A DNA stretch of 64,000 nt from Pseudodesulfovibrio sp. (GTDB taxonomy: Bacteria; Desulfobacterota; Desulfovibrionia; Desulfovibrionales; Desulfovibrionaceae): assembly GCA_016342345.1 (NCBI GenBank), contig JAEINO010000017.1, forward strand, positions 1 to 64,000. The letters run 5' to 3'. This document shows positions 8,305 to 16,110 of this stretch, piece after piece. The stretch's first letter is position 1. Every line of letters starts with the position of its first letter. Below the pieces are notes generated by a model that was not told the origin of the DNA, did not search any database, and saw nothing but the letters and a program-made list of their open reading frames with translations. Position numbers and translations under genes: made by a program.

Positions 8305-9153
8305 ATGAACATCATAACTGCCCCCACAGAACTCCAGAAACAATGCCAGACATGGCGTCAGGAAGGCCTGACCATAGGTCTGGTCCCGACCATGGGCTTC
8401 TTTCACGAAGGTCATATGGCCCTCATGGATCGGGCGCGCAAACTCTGTGACAAACTCGTTGTCACGCTTTTCGTCAATCCGACGCAATTCGGCGAAAATG
8501 AAGATCTGGACAAATACCCACACGACTTTGACGGCGATTGCGAAAAGGCCGAATCCCACGGGACCGACCTGCTCTTTGCCCCGGAAAAATCCTCAATGTA
8601 CGATAAAGACCATGCCACCTGGGTGAATGTTCCCGAACTGGGAAAGCACCTGTGCGGCAAGTCCCGCCCCGTCCACTTCACGGGCGTATGTACAGTGGTG
8701 ACCAAATTATTCATGCTCGCCCAGCCCCAGATTGCCGTATTCGGTCAAAAAGACTGGCAGCAACTTGCCATAATCCGACGCATGGTCCGGGATCTGAACA
8801 TCCCGGTCGAAATTGTCGGTCAGCCCATTGTCCGCGAACCGGACGGTCTTGCCCTGAGCTCACGCAACGCCTATCTCACCCAGGAGGAGCGGGCTGCGGC
8901 TCCGGCTCTCCGTAAAGGTCTCGTGAAAATGGCCGAAATGGTAAAGCAGGGAGAACAAAGCGCACAGGCAGCCAAGGCTTTCCTGCAAACAGACTATGCA
9001 TCCACCCTGCCCATGGGTACGGTGGACTATCTGGAAATCGTGGACCCCGACGACATTGTTCCGGTGGAAACAATCACCGGTCCAGTCCTGGCCGCAGTTG
9101 CGGTTGTCATCGGAAAGGCGCGATTGATCGACAATATATTGATAGAGGTGTAA
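8305..9153 (+). CDS. panC: Pantothenate synthetase PanC
   Basis: Joins pantoate and beta-alanine with ATP to make pantothenate, the precursor of CoA. 282 aa, normal length. Visible signatures: the ATP-binding PTMGFFHEGHMALM (HxGH), FVNPTQFGENEDL, GQKDWQQL and the KMSKS-like LSSRNAYL. No strong Shine-Dalgarno upstream. Followed after 5 bp by panD, the source of beta-alanine, and then metK, so panC-panD-metK is probably one operon. panB is not in the window. Confidence 0.97.
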   Translation: MNIITAPTELQKQCQTWRQEGLTIGLVPTMGFFHEGHMALMDRARKLCDKLVVTLFVNPTQFGENEDLDKYPHDFDGDCEKAESHGTDLLFAPEKSSMYDKDHATWVNVPELGKHLCGKSRPVHFTGVCTVVTKLFMLAQPQIAVFGQKDWQQLAIIRRMVRDLNIPVEIVGQPIVREPDGLALSSRNAYLTQEERAAAPALRKGLVKMAEMVKQGEQSAQAAKAFLQTDYASTLPMGTVDYLEIVDPDDIVPVETITGPVLAAVAVVIGKARLIDNILIEV

Positions 9154-9158
9154 ATCAA

Positions 9159-9536
9159 ATGGCCCAACGATGCTTTTTGAGTGCCAAGATACACGGCGCG
9201 ACCATTACATGCGCGAATCTGGAATACCGGGGAAGCCTGTCCATCGATCCCAAGCTTATGAAAACTGTGGGCATCCTTCCGTATGAACAGATTGATGTCT
9301 ACAACCTGGACAACGGAGAACGACTGACCACCTATGCCATCCCCGGCGCGGACAGAGAGATCTGCCTCAACGGGGCCGCCGCACACAGAGGCGAAGTCGG
9401 ACAACGCATTATCATCGCCACTTACATGTGGCTGGACGAAAACGAAGCCCGCACGCGCAAGCCGAGGGTCGTCATTACAGACAAGAACAACGGTGTAGAT
9501 GAAATCGTCGAGTGTGAATTCCCATCTGATTTCTAA
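9159..9536 (+). CDS. panD: Aspartate 1-decarboxylase PanD
   Basis: Pyruvoyl enzyme making beta-alanine from aspartate for pantothenate synthesis. 125 aa. The self-cleavage site is Gly25-Ser26 in EYRGSLSID; Ser26 becomes the pyruvoyl group. YAIPGADREICLNGAAAH matches the family core around the E. coli NGAAAH motif. It sits 5 bp after panC, which uses its product. Confidence 0.95.
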   Translation: MAQRCFLSAKIHGATITCANLEYRGSLSIDPKLMKTVGILPYEQIDVYNLDNGERLTTYAIPGADREICLNGAAAHRGEVGQRIIIATYMWLDENEARTRKPRVVITDKNNGVDEIVECEFPSDF

Positions 9537-9575
9537 ACGCATCATACCTACAGCCCGATTCCTCAGGAGGACTCA

Positions 9576-10745
9576 ATGCAGATTAAAGGCAAGTACCTTT
9601 TCACTTCCGAATCCGTGACCGAAGGCCATCCCGACAAAGTCGCCGACCAGATATCCGACGCCATTCTCGATGCCATCATAGCCCAGGACGCCAACGCCCG
9701 CGTTGCTTGCGAAACACTGGTCACAACAGGCATGGCCTTCATCGCCGGAGAAATCAGCACCACAGCCTTCGCGGACTTCCCGGAAATCGTCCGCAATACC
9801 ATCAAGGGCATCGGCTACAACAGCTCCGACACTATGGGCTTCGACTGGCAGACCTGCGCAGTCATATCCTCCATTGACAAGCAGTCCCCGGACATCGCCC
9901 AAGGCGTTGACCGCGTCAAACCAGAGAATCAGGGTGCTGGCGACCAGGGCATGATGTTCGGTTTCGCCACCAATGAAACACCTACCCTGATGCCCACTCC
10001 CATATATTATGCACACAAACTTTCCCGCCGTCTGACCTATGTGCGCAAGGAAGGCATCCTTGATTTCCTGCGCCCCGATGGCAAAACCCAGGTCTGCGTC
10101 GAATTCAACAACGGCAAACCCGTCCGCATCGACAACGTGGTCGTCTCCTCCCAGCACGACGAGAACATCGCCTATGCCGACCTTCAGGATGCCATCCTCA
10201 AGGAAGTCATCATGAAAACCATGCCTGATGACTTGATCGACGAGAATCTGAAGACCTACATCAACCCCACCGGACGTTTCGTTATCGGTGGTCCAGTTGG
10301 CGACTGCGGCCTGACCGGTCGCAAGATCATCAACGACACATACGGCGGCGCCGGTGGACATGGCGGCGGCGCATTCTCCGGCAAAGACCCATCCAAGGTT
10401 GACCGCTCCGGCGCATACATGGCCCGCTACGTAGCCAAGAACGTCGTTGCAGCAGGCCTTGCCGACCAGTGCGAAGTCCAGATTGCCTACGCAATCGGCG
10501 TTGCCGACCCGGTATCCGTGGTTGTCTGCTCCCGCGGCACGGGCCAGGTTAGCGACGAACAACTGACCAAAGCCGTGACCGATGTCTTTGACCTGCGTCC
10601 CTACTTCATTCAGGAACGACTCAACCTGCGTCGTCCCATCTTCCAGAAGACCACCAACTACGGTCACTTTGGCCGTGAACGGCCCGAATTCACATGGGAA
10701 ATGACCGATGCAATCGACGACCTCCGCACCGCCTGCAAAATCTAG
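9576..10745 (+). CDS. metK: S-adenosylmethionine synthase MetK
   Basis: Makes SAM from methionine and ATP. 389 aa, full length. N-terminal [20 protein letters not shown], central [12 protein letters not shown] and the P-loop-like [20 protein letters not shown] are diagnostic. An AGGAGG at 9565-9570 supports the start. Lies 39 bp after panD. I see no SAM riboswitch in the short leader. Confidence 0.98.
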   Translation: MQIKGKYLFTSESVTEGHPDKVADQISDAILDAIIAQDANARVACETLVTTGMAFIAGEISTTAFADFPEIVRNTIKGIGYNSSDTMGFDWQTCAVISSIDKQSPDIAQGVDRVKPENQGAGDQGMMFGFATNETPTLMPTPIYYAHKLSRRLTYVRKEGILDFLRPDGKTQVCVEFNNGKPVRIDNVVVSSQHDENIAYADLQDAILKEVIMKTMPDDLIDENLKTYINPTGRFVIGGPVGDCGLTGRKIINDTYGGAGGHGGGAFSGKDPSKVDRSGAYMARYVAKNVVAAGLADQCEVQIAYAIGVADPVSVVVCSRGTGQVSDEQLTKAVTDVFDLRPYFIQERLNLRRPIFQKTTNYGHFGRERPEFTWEMTDAIDDLRTACKI

Positions 10746-10768
10746 TACGGCACGCTGAAAACAAAAAA

Positions 10769-10790
10769 GGCGGGGGCTTTGGCCCCCGCC
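10769..10790 (-). terminator. Intrinsic terminator of the solute-binding protein gene (possibly bidirectional)
   Basis: A 9-bp perfect G+C stem, 10769-10777 with 10782-10790, and a 4-nt loop. The T run (10763-10768, six A on the + strand) follows it on the minus strand, so it mainly serves the leftward gene ending at 10846. For metK on the + strand the tail is poor. Confidence 0.85.
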
Positions 10791-10845
10791 CTCAAAAGAC
10801 TTACAAAACACATCTGGCAGACTGAACTTTGATTAATCAGGAATC

Positions 10846-11556
10846 TTATTCAATAACCTTGAGCTTCTTCAATTCCCGATTGAAATCCTCAACCAAACGC
10901 TTGCCACGCTCCCCCATCTCCTTGGAAAACCCGACGTACATTTGACGTTTGGACAGGACAAGAGCAACCACTATCTGATCCTCATAGTCCAACTTTTCCA
11001 ACATATATTCACCTGTGTTCCGAATTCCGAGACCAGCCGAAATTCTATTCTCTCCGAGCATTCGAAGGAGCATCTCTCCATCAAGAAATTCATAAATTTT
11101 CGAAGGAAGCTGTTCCCTAACTCCCTCGCCATAGAAATACCCTCTGATTATACCAACCTTAAGCCCGTCAAGGTCTTGGATCGTTGTCACCTCAGGACCA
11201 TCTCGTTTGACGAAAACAACCGATTCTTCTTCGGACAAGCCCAGATCAGGATAATAGAGATACTTCTCTCTCTCACTGTTTTTAAAAATGGAAATGATGC
11301 CATCAGCCACACCGGTTCGTACATCTTCAATGGCACGAGCCCATGGACGATGCAAAAAAATCGGCGTCACCCCAATCCTGCTGCACACCACCCGAATAAT
11401 ATCAACATGAAAACCTTTTGCTTCACCATTTTCCTGGTACGCATAAGGAGCGTAATCTTCATACACAAAACGTATTTCATCTGCAGCCGCAAATGAAAAT
11501 GATGCACTCAGCAGCACCAGAGCAACCATGAACAAGGAATAAACAGGATTCTTCAT
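10846..11556 (-). CDS. Periplasmic solute-binding protein, family 3 (amino-acid type)
   Basis: 236 aa with a cleavable signal peptide (residues 1-24, SASFSFAAADE cleavage region). The mature part has the SBP_bac_3 pattern: a YEDYAPYAYQENGEAKGFHVDI opening, a DGIISIFKNSERE segment and DGLKVGIIRGYFYG at the lobe hinge. No ABC permease or ATPase gene is adjacent, so it is an orphan binding protein, either feeding a transporter elsewhere or acting as a sensor. The ligand cannot be read from sequence. Confidence 0.85.
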   Translation of the reverse strand: MKNPVYSLFMVALVLLSASFSFAAADEIRFVYEDYAPYAYQENGEAKGFHVDIIRVVCSRIGVTPIFLHRPWARAIEDVRTGVADGIISIFKNSEREKYLYYPDLGLSEEESVVFVKRDGPEVTTIQDLDGLKVGIIRGYFYGEGVREQLPSKIYEFLDGEMLLRMLGENRISAGLGIRNTGEYMLEKLDYEDQIVVALVLSKRQMYVGFSKEMGERGKRLVEDFNRELKKLKVIE

Positions 11557-11629
11557 TTTTAGAATCTATCGGACAGCAAACCTATGGGCAAGTATTATAA
11601 TTCCACCAGACTCCCAAAAAAACCAGTGA

Positions 11630-12853
11630 CTATCGACTCATGTCAGCACAAAGGATGAGATGGCGATCACCAATCTTGTTGTAAAAGACATGGGCGATGG
11701 TGGTGCATAGGTTTCCCGAGGCCAGAGAAATATATGGATCTGTGGTATATTTCTGTAACCCGGCCTGAATTGGCAAATAGTATTCCTTGAGAGAGTGGTC
11801 AGCTCCAAAATGGGCTGGCTCGTACAAAAAACGTTTGCTTTTTTTCAACCGCACCGGATCACACATGGTGTCAGACACCTGCCTGCCCTTCATGTCGAGA
11901 ACATACAGGCACTCCACATTGGGGTACATATCAATGAACTGGATCAAAACATGATCAATGCCATGAGTCGGCCTTTTGGCAAGGGACTGACACATAGTCA
12001 ATATTATGTGAGCATAATTGGAAAAACACCTTTTTTCCTCTGCAATCTTTCTGGTCCGGTTTTCACGGTGTTTCTCGGCCACGGCATCCATCTTCTCAAC
12101 CATGCCGGAAACAGCGTCCAAACCCGGTGCAGGCCGGGCAAAGAAATACCCTTGAAAAACGTCAATGCCATTGGCAACAAGACACATGACCTCATCACCA
12201 GCTTCCACGCCTTCAGCCAGAACCAGACACCCGAGCCGGGTTGACATCTGAACAAAGCTTCGCACCACTTCAAGCTTGTGGAACTGCTCATGCACACCGG
12301 CAACAAGAGACCTATCAAGCTTTATCACGTCAGGCTTGACCAAGGGAATACGATCCAGGTTGGAAAACCCGGCCCCCACATCATCAAGGGCGATAAGAAA
12401 ATTCTTCTTGCGATAAAAACGAACAAATTCCAGAAGCGCGCCCGCATCGTCACACCGGGACTCTATGATCTCGATAATGACATTGTTGGGACTGATGCCA
12501 CACCGCTTCACCAATTTCAGCAGATGGCTGGACCCGCGCGTTTCCTCATTGATGCAGGCAGCATCAATGTTCATGGAAAGCATCAGGCTTTTGTCTCTGC
12601 AATGCAGGGCTGCAAAGGCCTCCACCGCTTTTGTTCGGCAGACCCGATCCAGGGCGAGGCGTGTTTCCGAGTCTCGGGCCTGGCCGAACAGCAGGGTTGG
12701 AGGTATCAGCTTTCCAGTTCCCGGATCGAGTCCTCTGCTCAACGCTTCCAGCCCGACGACGGTCTTTCGCCTGAGCGAAACCTGAGGTTGAAAATGAATA
12801 ACAATGGATTGTTTCTCTATGATTTTCTGTATATCCGGCACTGTGGTCAACAT
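11630..12853 (-). CDS. EAL-domain c-di-GMP phosphodiesterase with C-terminal sensor-like domain
   Basis: 407 aa, cytoplasmic. Residues about 10-260 are a well-preserved EAL domain: GLEALSR signature, IIEIIES, LDDVGAGFSNLDRI in the loop-6 region, IKLDRSLV and LAEGVE, then QGYFFARP. All expected metal and catalytic positions seem present, so hydrolysis of c-di-GMP to pGpG is likely. Residues about 275-405 resemble a PDC/Cache-like ligand domain, though without membrane segments. A weak AAGAAGA precedes the start. The degenerate GGDEF protein at 5550-7982 is nearby but not in the same transcript. Confidence 0.87.
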   Translation of the reverse strand: MLTTVPDIQKIIEKQSIVIHFQPQVSLRRKTVVGLEALSRGLDPGTGKLIPPTLLFGQARDSETRLALDRVCRTKAVEAFAALHCRDKSLMLSMNIDAACINEETRGSSHLLKLVKRCGISPNNVIIEIIESRCDDAGALLEFVRFYRKKNFLIALDDVGAGFSNLDRIPLVKPDVIKLDRSLVAGVHEQFHKLEVVRSFVQMSTRLGCLVLAEGVEAGDEVMCLVANGIDVFQGYFFARPAPGLDAVSGMVEKMDAVAEKHRENRTRKIAEEKRCFSNYAHIILTMCQSLAKRPTHGIDHVLIQFIDMYPNVECLYVLDMKGRQVSDTMCDPVRLKKSKRFLYEPAHFGADHSLKEYYLPIQAGLQKYTTDPYISLASGNLCTTIAHVFYNKIGDRHLILCADMSR

Positions 12854-12930
12854 TGAAATTCTTCTTTACGCGCTCGTGCCAATCAGCAAGCAAGCTACAT
12901 TTTTTCGATTAATCGTACGTCCGACATGGG

Positions 12931-12958
12931 GTCGAGGCGACACCAGAGCCGCCTCGAC
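12931..12958. terminator. Perfect 9-bp inverted repeat downstream of the P-II gene
   Basis: 12931-12939 pairs with 12950-12958 across a 10-nt loop. It follows the P-II stop on the minus strand, but no T run follows on either strand. It could stabilise the 3' end of the amtB-glnK transcript or be a weak terminator. Confidence 0.4.
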
Positions 12959-12981
12959 ACACATGTCTCCCATGATTTCCT

Positions 12982-13314
12982 TTAAAGAATTCCGTCTTCT
13001 CCGGTCCGTATTCTCAACGCCTTTGCAAGCTCGGTGACAAAAATCACACCATCGCCTTCGGTACCGGTCTGACAAGCGGACTGGATGGCCTCAATGGCGA
13101 CAGCCTCAAAGTCATCGTTGACACCTATTTCAAGGCGAACTTTCTTGAGGAGATTTACCTCAATCTGAACACCACGATATGTTTCGGTAAATCCCTTCTG
13201 ACGTCCCGAACCAAGGACATTGGTCACTGACAGGGAATAGATCTCCCTGGCGTACAGGGCCTGCTTCACATCAGTGAGCTTTTCCGGCCTGATATATGCT
13301 ATAATGAGCTTCAT
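12982..13314 (-). CDS. glnK: Nitrogen regulatory P-II family protein (GlnK/GlnB type) lacking Tyr51
   Basis: 110 aa. I start at the Met preceding [12 protein letters not shown], with an AAGGAG Shine-Dalgarno about 10 bp upstream; a longer frame adds 16 non-family residues. P-II signature: [12 protein letters not shown] in the T-loop and [11 protein letters not shown] plus RIRTGE at the C-terminus, which form the ATP site. The T-loop keeps Tyr46 but position 51 is Ile, so the usual uridylylation site of enteric P-II is missing. It follows amtB by 78 bp, so its likely job is to gate AmtB according to ATP/ADP and 2-oxoglutarate. Confidence 0.93.
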   Translation of the reverse strand: MKLIIAYIRPEKLTDVKQALYAREIYSLSVTNVLGSGRQKGFTETYRGVQIEVNLLKKVRLEIGVNDDFEAVAIEAIQSACQTGTEGDGVIFVTELAKALRIRTGEDGIL

Positions 13315-13392
13315 TTCTCTCTTCTCCTTATCGTTTTGGCTTGCATCTTCAGAGCAACGCAAAATTCACATAGTAACAATTATGTTGAATGG

Positions 13393-14751
13393 TTACTCAT
13401 TACTAAAAAGCTGGAAACCGTTGTAGGATTCGCTTCCGTGCTCGGCAATATCCAAACCTTTCAATTCTTCTTCCTTTTTCACACGCAGGCCAAACACGGC
13501 CTTGGTGATGGACATCACGATGAAACCTGTACCAAATGCCCAGAGGAAAAAGACTCCGACACCAAGGAGCTGCACGCCAAGCTGACCGAATCCACCACCG
13601 AAGAGCAAACCTCCATCGATGTTGAACAAGCCGCAGGCAATGGTGCCCCAGGCTCCGCAGACACCATGAACGGACGATGCGCCAACCGGATCATCAATCC
13701 GCAGGACCTTGTCGATGAACTCAATGGACAGGACAACAAGTATACCGGCGATGAGACCTATGATAACTGAGGAACCAGGACTGACAGTGGCGCAACCGGC
13801 GGTAATACCGACCAGACCGGCAAGAGCACCGTTCAAGGTCATGGAAATGTCAGGCTTGCCAAAACGGAACCAGGAGATAACCATTGCACCAAGCACTCCG
13901 CCACACGCTGCCAGAGAGGTGTTCATGGCGATGAGACCGATGGAGCTGTCAGCAGTGGTGGTGGAACCGGGGTTGAAACCGAACCAGCCGAACCAGAGAA
14001 TGAAGACACCCAGAGCAGCCATGGGAATGTTATGACCCGGAATGGCCTTGGCTTTGCCATCTTCACTGTACTTGCCCAGACGGGGACCGAGAACCAGGGC
14101 TCCGGCCAGAGCGATCCAGCCGCCAACGGAATGAACAACCGAGGAACCGGCGAAGTCGCAGAACCCGAGAGCTTCAAGCCAGCCTGCACCGTCATCGCCC
14201 AACCAGAGAGAGCCCCAGGCCCAATGACCGGAAATGGGATAAATCAGGCCGGTTACCATGATGGACACGATTATATAGCTGGAAAACTTGGTGCGCTCGG
14301 CCATACCGCCGGAAACAATGGTCGCGGCTGTTGCAGCAAACACGGACTGGAAAAACCAGAATGTATAGGTCCAGGGAAGGTCGGCTTCTCCGACTCCACC
14401 AAGGGCATACCCGGAAGTTCCTATCAAACCGCCAGCATCAAGACCAAACATGATGGCAAAACCAAACAGAAAAAAACAGATGGAACCAACGGAAAAATCC
14501 AGGAAGTTCTTCATCATGATGTTGCCAGCGGATTTGGCACGGGTGAAACCGGCCTCAACGCAACCGAAACCAGCCTGCATGAGCATGACAAGTATGGCCG
14601 CAATCAATGTCCAAAGGATATTAGCATTTGACTGGGTCAGGTATTCCACCTCTTCGGCATAGGCCAGTGTGGGGGCCAAGGCGGCCACCAAGGCAACAAC
14701 GCCTATGGCGAACCGCCTGGAAACATGGGTCACGGACTTTCTCGAAAACAT
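13393..14751 (-). CDS. amtB: Ammonium transporter AmtB
   Basis: About 452 aa. The start at 14751 is preceded by AGAGGAG; a frame opening at 14790 is less likely. An N-terminal signal peptide (FAIGVVALVAALAPTLAYAEE) is followed by the Amt core of about 11 membrane helices. Conserved features include GFTRAKSAGNIMMKNF, the GHWAWGS turn, FAGSSVVHSVGG (first pore histidine) and GASSVHGVCGAWG (second pore histidine). Mediates NH4+/NH3 uptake under nitrogen limitation. Forms an operon with the P-II gene and carries a sigma-54-like promoter upstream. Confidence 0.96.
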   Translation of the reverse strand: MFSRKSVTHVSRRFAIGVVALVAALAPTLAYAEEVEYLTQSNANILWTLIAAILVMLMQAGFGCVEAGFTRAKSAGNIMMKNFLDFSVGSICFFLFGFAIMFGLDAGGLIGTSGYALGGVGEADLPWTYTFWFFQSVFAATAATIVSGGMAERTKFSSYIIVSIMVTGLIYPISGHWAWGSLWLGDDGAGWLEALGFCDFAGSSVVHSVGGWIALAGALVLGPRLGKYSEDGKAKAIPGHNIPMAALGVFILWFGWFGFNPGSTTTADSSIGLIAMNTSLAACGGVLGAMVISWFRFGKPDISMTLNGALAGLVGITAGCATVSPGSSVIIGLIAGILVVLSIEFIDKVLRIDDPVGASSVHGVCGAWGTIACGLFNIDGGLLFGGGFGQLGVQLLGVGVFFLWAFGTGFIVMSITKAVFGLRVKKEEELKGLDIAEHGSESYNGFQLFSNE

Positions 14752-14798
14752 CTCAGTACTCCTCTTTGGGTGGGATTCGTTTCTAACCACCTCCCCCT

Positions 14799-14814
14799 AT
14801 CAAGACCCGTGCCA
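14799..14814 (-). promoter_or_regulatory. Sigma-54-type promoter of amtB-glnK
   Basis: On the minus strand the sequence reads TGGCACGGGTCTTGAT: the -24 element TGGCAC (14809-14814) and a -12 element TTGAT (14799-14803), five bases apart, against a consensus of TGGCAC-N5-TTGCW. It lies about 48 bp upstream of the amtB start. Nitrogen-regulated amtB-glnK operons commonly use RpoN, which supports the call. No NtrC site was recognised further upstream. Confidence 0.65.
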
Positions 14815-15023
14815 AAACCAATTTTTATTGCTATTAGTGTCAATTTATCACTTTTCACAGTTTTTTATACTACCATTTATTACAAATATGTAGTTTAAGC
14901 CAGGTTAGACCTCTTCACTTTGACCAAAAATGTAAAGTTCTGGAATTTACTAAAAATGACCGCCGGTCACATATTTATTTAGTAATACACGCCATGCGCT
15001 TGATATTGCAGCAAATTTTTTTG

Positions 15024-15060
15024 TTGACAGAGAACTTCTCACGGTGTAGCTCTTTAAACC
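15024..15060 (+). promoter_or_regulatory. Putative promoter of the aro-trp operon
   Basis: A perfect -35 hexamer TTGACA at 15024-15029. The hexamer 17 bp downstream, TAGCTC (15047-15052), is a weak -10. If used, transcription would begin at about 15058-15061, at or next to the leader-peptide ATG (15061). The rest of the 14815-15023 interval towards amtB is AT-rich, with no ORF or recognised site. Confidence 0.5.
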
Positions 15061-15156
15061 ATGAACATCACCACAGGTTTACCCGCATACTTTTCCAACT
15101 TTTATTTTGGATATTGGCAGTTCCGCAATCGCGGTCTCCAGAGAGGTGCATTGTAA
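15061..15156 (+). CDS. Aromatic leader peptide of the aro-trp operon attenuator (31 aa)
   Basis: ATG at 15061, TAA at 15154-15156. Between codons 10 and 21 it reads YFSNFYFGYWQF, nine aromatic residues in twelve (Tyr three, Phe five, Trp one). Such density is typical of amino-acid-biosynthesis leader peptides and not of a functional protein. No Shine-Dalgarno is visible; the possible transcription start at about 15059 would make it leaderless. Its 3' half overlaps the 5' arm of an antiterminator, and a strong terminator follows. Predicted role: ribosome stalling at Tyr, Phe or Trp codons lets polymerase read into the aro genes. Confidence 0.85.
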   Translation: MNITTGLPAYFSNFYFGYWQFRNRGLQRGAL

Positions 15157-15233
15157 ACCAGGTGATGGATTACAACCAAACAAGCAAACCTCTTCAAGGG
15201 CCGCGGCACAAGCCGGCGGCCCTTGTTTTTTTT
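15130..15233 (+). promoter_or_regulatory. Aromatic amino acid attenuator (antiterminator/terminator switch)
   Basis: Segment 15130-15147, inside the leader-peptide coding region, can pair with 15188-15205 over 18 positions with one 3-nt internal loop and three G-U pairs (antiterminator). Segment 15195-15207 instead pairs with 15212-15225 (terminator). The two folds are exclusive. A third hairpin (15151-15156 with 15170-15175) contains the leader stop codon. A ribosome that completes the peptide covers 15130-15147 and favours the terminator. A ribosome stalled on the aromatic codons at 15088-15117 leaves it free. Pairings were read by eye. Confidence 0.8.
15195..15233 (+). terminator. Intrinsic terminator of the aro attenuator
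   Basis: A 10-bp perfect stem (15195-15204 with 15216-15225) extended by three more pairs (15205-15207 with 15212-15214, one bulged G), then eight T (15226-15233). It lies 61 bp upstream of the first structural gene, so it must be read through for aro expression. Confidence 0.9.
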
Positions 15234-15294
15234 AACGATGGCAGCCGGAATCCAAAAGCTTCGAGCACGAGGAAGAGACAACACGGGAGAGAAC

Positions 15295-16092
15295 ATGCAT
15301 ATAGGCAAAGCAATCAGGCTTGAAAGGATCATCAATCGCGATACGGGCCGCACCATTGTGGTTCCCATGGATCATGGCGTGACAGTCGGTCCCATCGACG
15401 GGCTGGTGGATGTGCGCACTGCGGTTGGCAAGGTTGTTGACGGCGGAGCAAACGCAGTCATTGAACACAAGGGGCTTGTCCGTTGCGGACACCGCGCCAA
15501 GGGCAAGGACATCGGACTTATCGTTCACCTGTCCGCATCCACATCCCTGTCTCCCTTTCCCAACGCCAAGAGTCTGGTAGCCTCTGTTGAAGATGCCATG
15601 CGCCTCGGAGCTGACGCAGTATCCATACACTGCAATCTCGGCGACGAAACCGAATCCGCCATGCTGGCAGATTTCGGCAAGGTTGCATCAGACGCCTCCA
15701 ACTGGGGCATCCCACTGTTGGCCATGGTCTACGCACGCGGTCCCAAGGTTACGAACGAATACGACCCGGAAGTTGTCGCCCATTGCGCCCGTGTCGGCAC
15801 AGAACTCGGTGCGGATGTTGTCAAAGTTCCCTACACCGGCGACATCAAAACCTTCACAAAAGTGTGCGACTCGTGCTGCGTTCCGGTTGTCATCGCTGGA
15901 GGCCCGAAACTTGACAGCACCGAAGCATTCCTTCAGATGGTTCATGATTCCCTTGAAGCCGGTGGTGCGGGTCTGTCTGTCGGACGCAACGTATTCCAGC
16001 ATGAAGACCCGACCCGTCTGGTCCAGGCACTGAACATGATTGTTCACGCTGACGAGACTGTCGAGGCTGCCCTGAACCACCTTAATGGATAA
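15295..16092 (+). CDS. 2-amino-3,7-dideoxy-D-threo-hept-6-ulosonate (ADH) synthase
   Basis: 265 aa, starting at the ATG after GGGAG ([11 protein letters not shown]). A frame opening at 15223 lies within the terminator and is rejected. It is a DhnA-like class I aldolase: [12 protein letters not shown] near the N-terminus, [12 protein letters not shown] in the middle, and VVIAGGPKL and [10 protein letters not shown] phosphate-binding strands at the C-terminus. Directly upstream of dehydroquinate synthase II it is the AroA' enzyme, which makes ADH from aspartate semialdehyde and a deoxy-ketohexose phosphate, replacing DAHP synthase in archaea and some Desulfovibrio. First structural gene of the operon. 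Confidence 0.9.
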   Translation: MHIGKAIRLERIINRDTGRTIVVPMDHGVTVGPIDGLVDVRTAVGKVVDGGANAVIEHKGLVRCGHRAKGKDIGLIVHLSASTSLSPFPNAKSLVASVEDAMRLGADAVSIHCNLGDETESAMLADFGKVASDASNWGIPLLAMVYARGPKVTNEYDPEVVAHCARVGTELGADVVKVPYTGDIKTFTKVCDSCCVPVVIAGGPKLDSTEAFLQMVHDSLEAGGAGLSVGRNVFQHEDPTRLVQALNMIVHADETVEAALNHLNG

Positions 16093-16110
16093 CAAAAACT
16101 GGAATCCGTC

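Noticed and set aside
9537-9575. SAM riboswitch upstream of metK
   Set aside because: Only 39 bp separate panD and metK; too short, no conserved core.
9573-10811. 412-codon open frame antisense to metK
   Set aside because: It mirrors a highly conserved metK in the opposite frame; the open length reflects biased codon use, and no family motif is visible.
15151-15175. Palindrome TTGTAAACC...GGATTACAA resembling a BirA operator
   Set aside because: It is far from the biotin genes, has a spacing unlike bacterial BirA sites, and contains the leader-peptide stop codon, so it fits a leader hairpin.
14994-15323. 109-codon open frame over the aro attenuator
   Set aside because: It runs through the terminator hairpin and past the ADH synthase start in another frame; the 31-codon aromatic leader in a different frame explains the region better.
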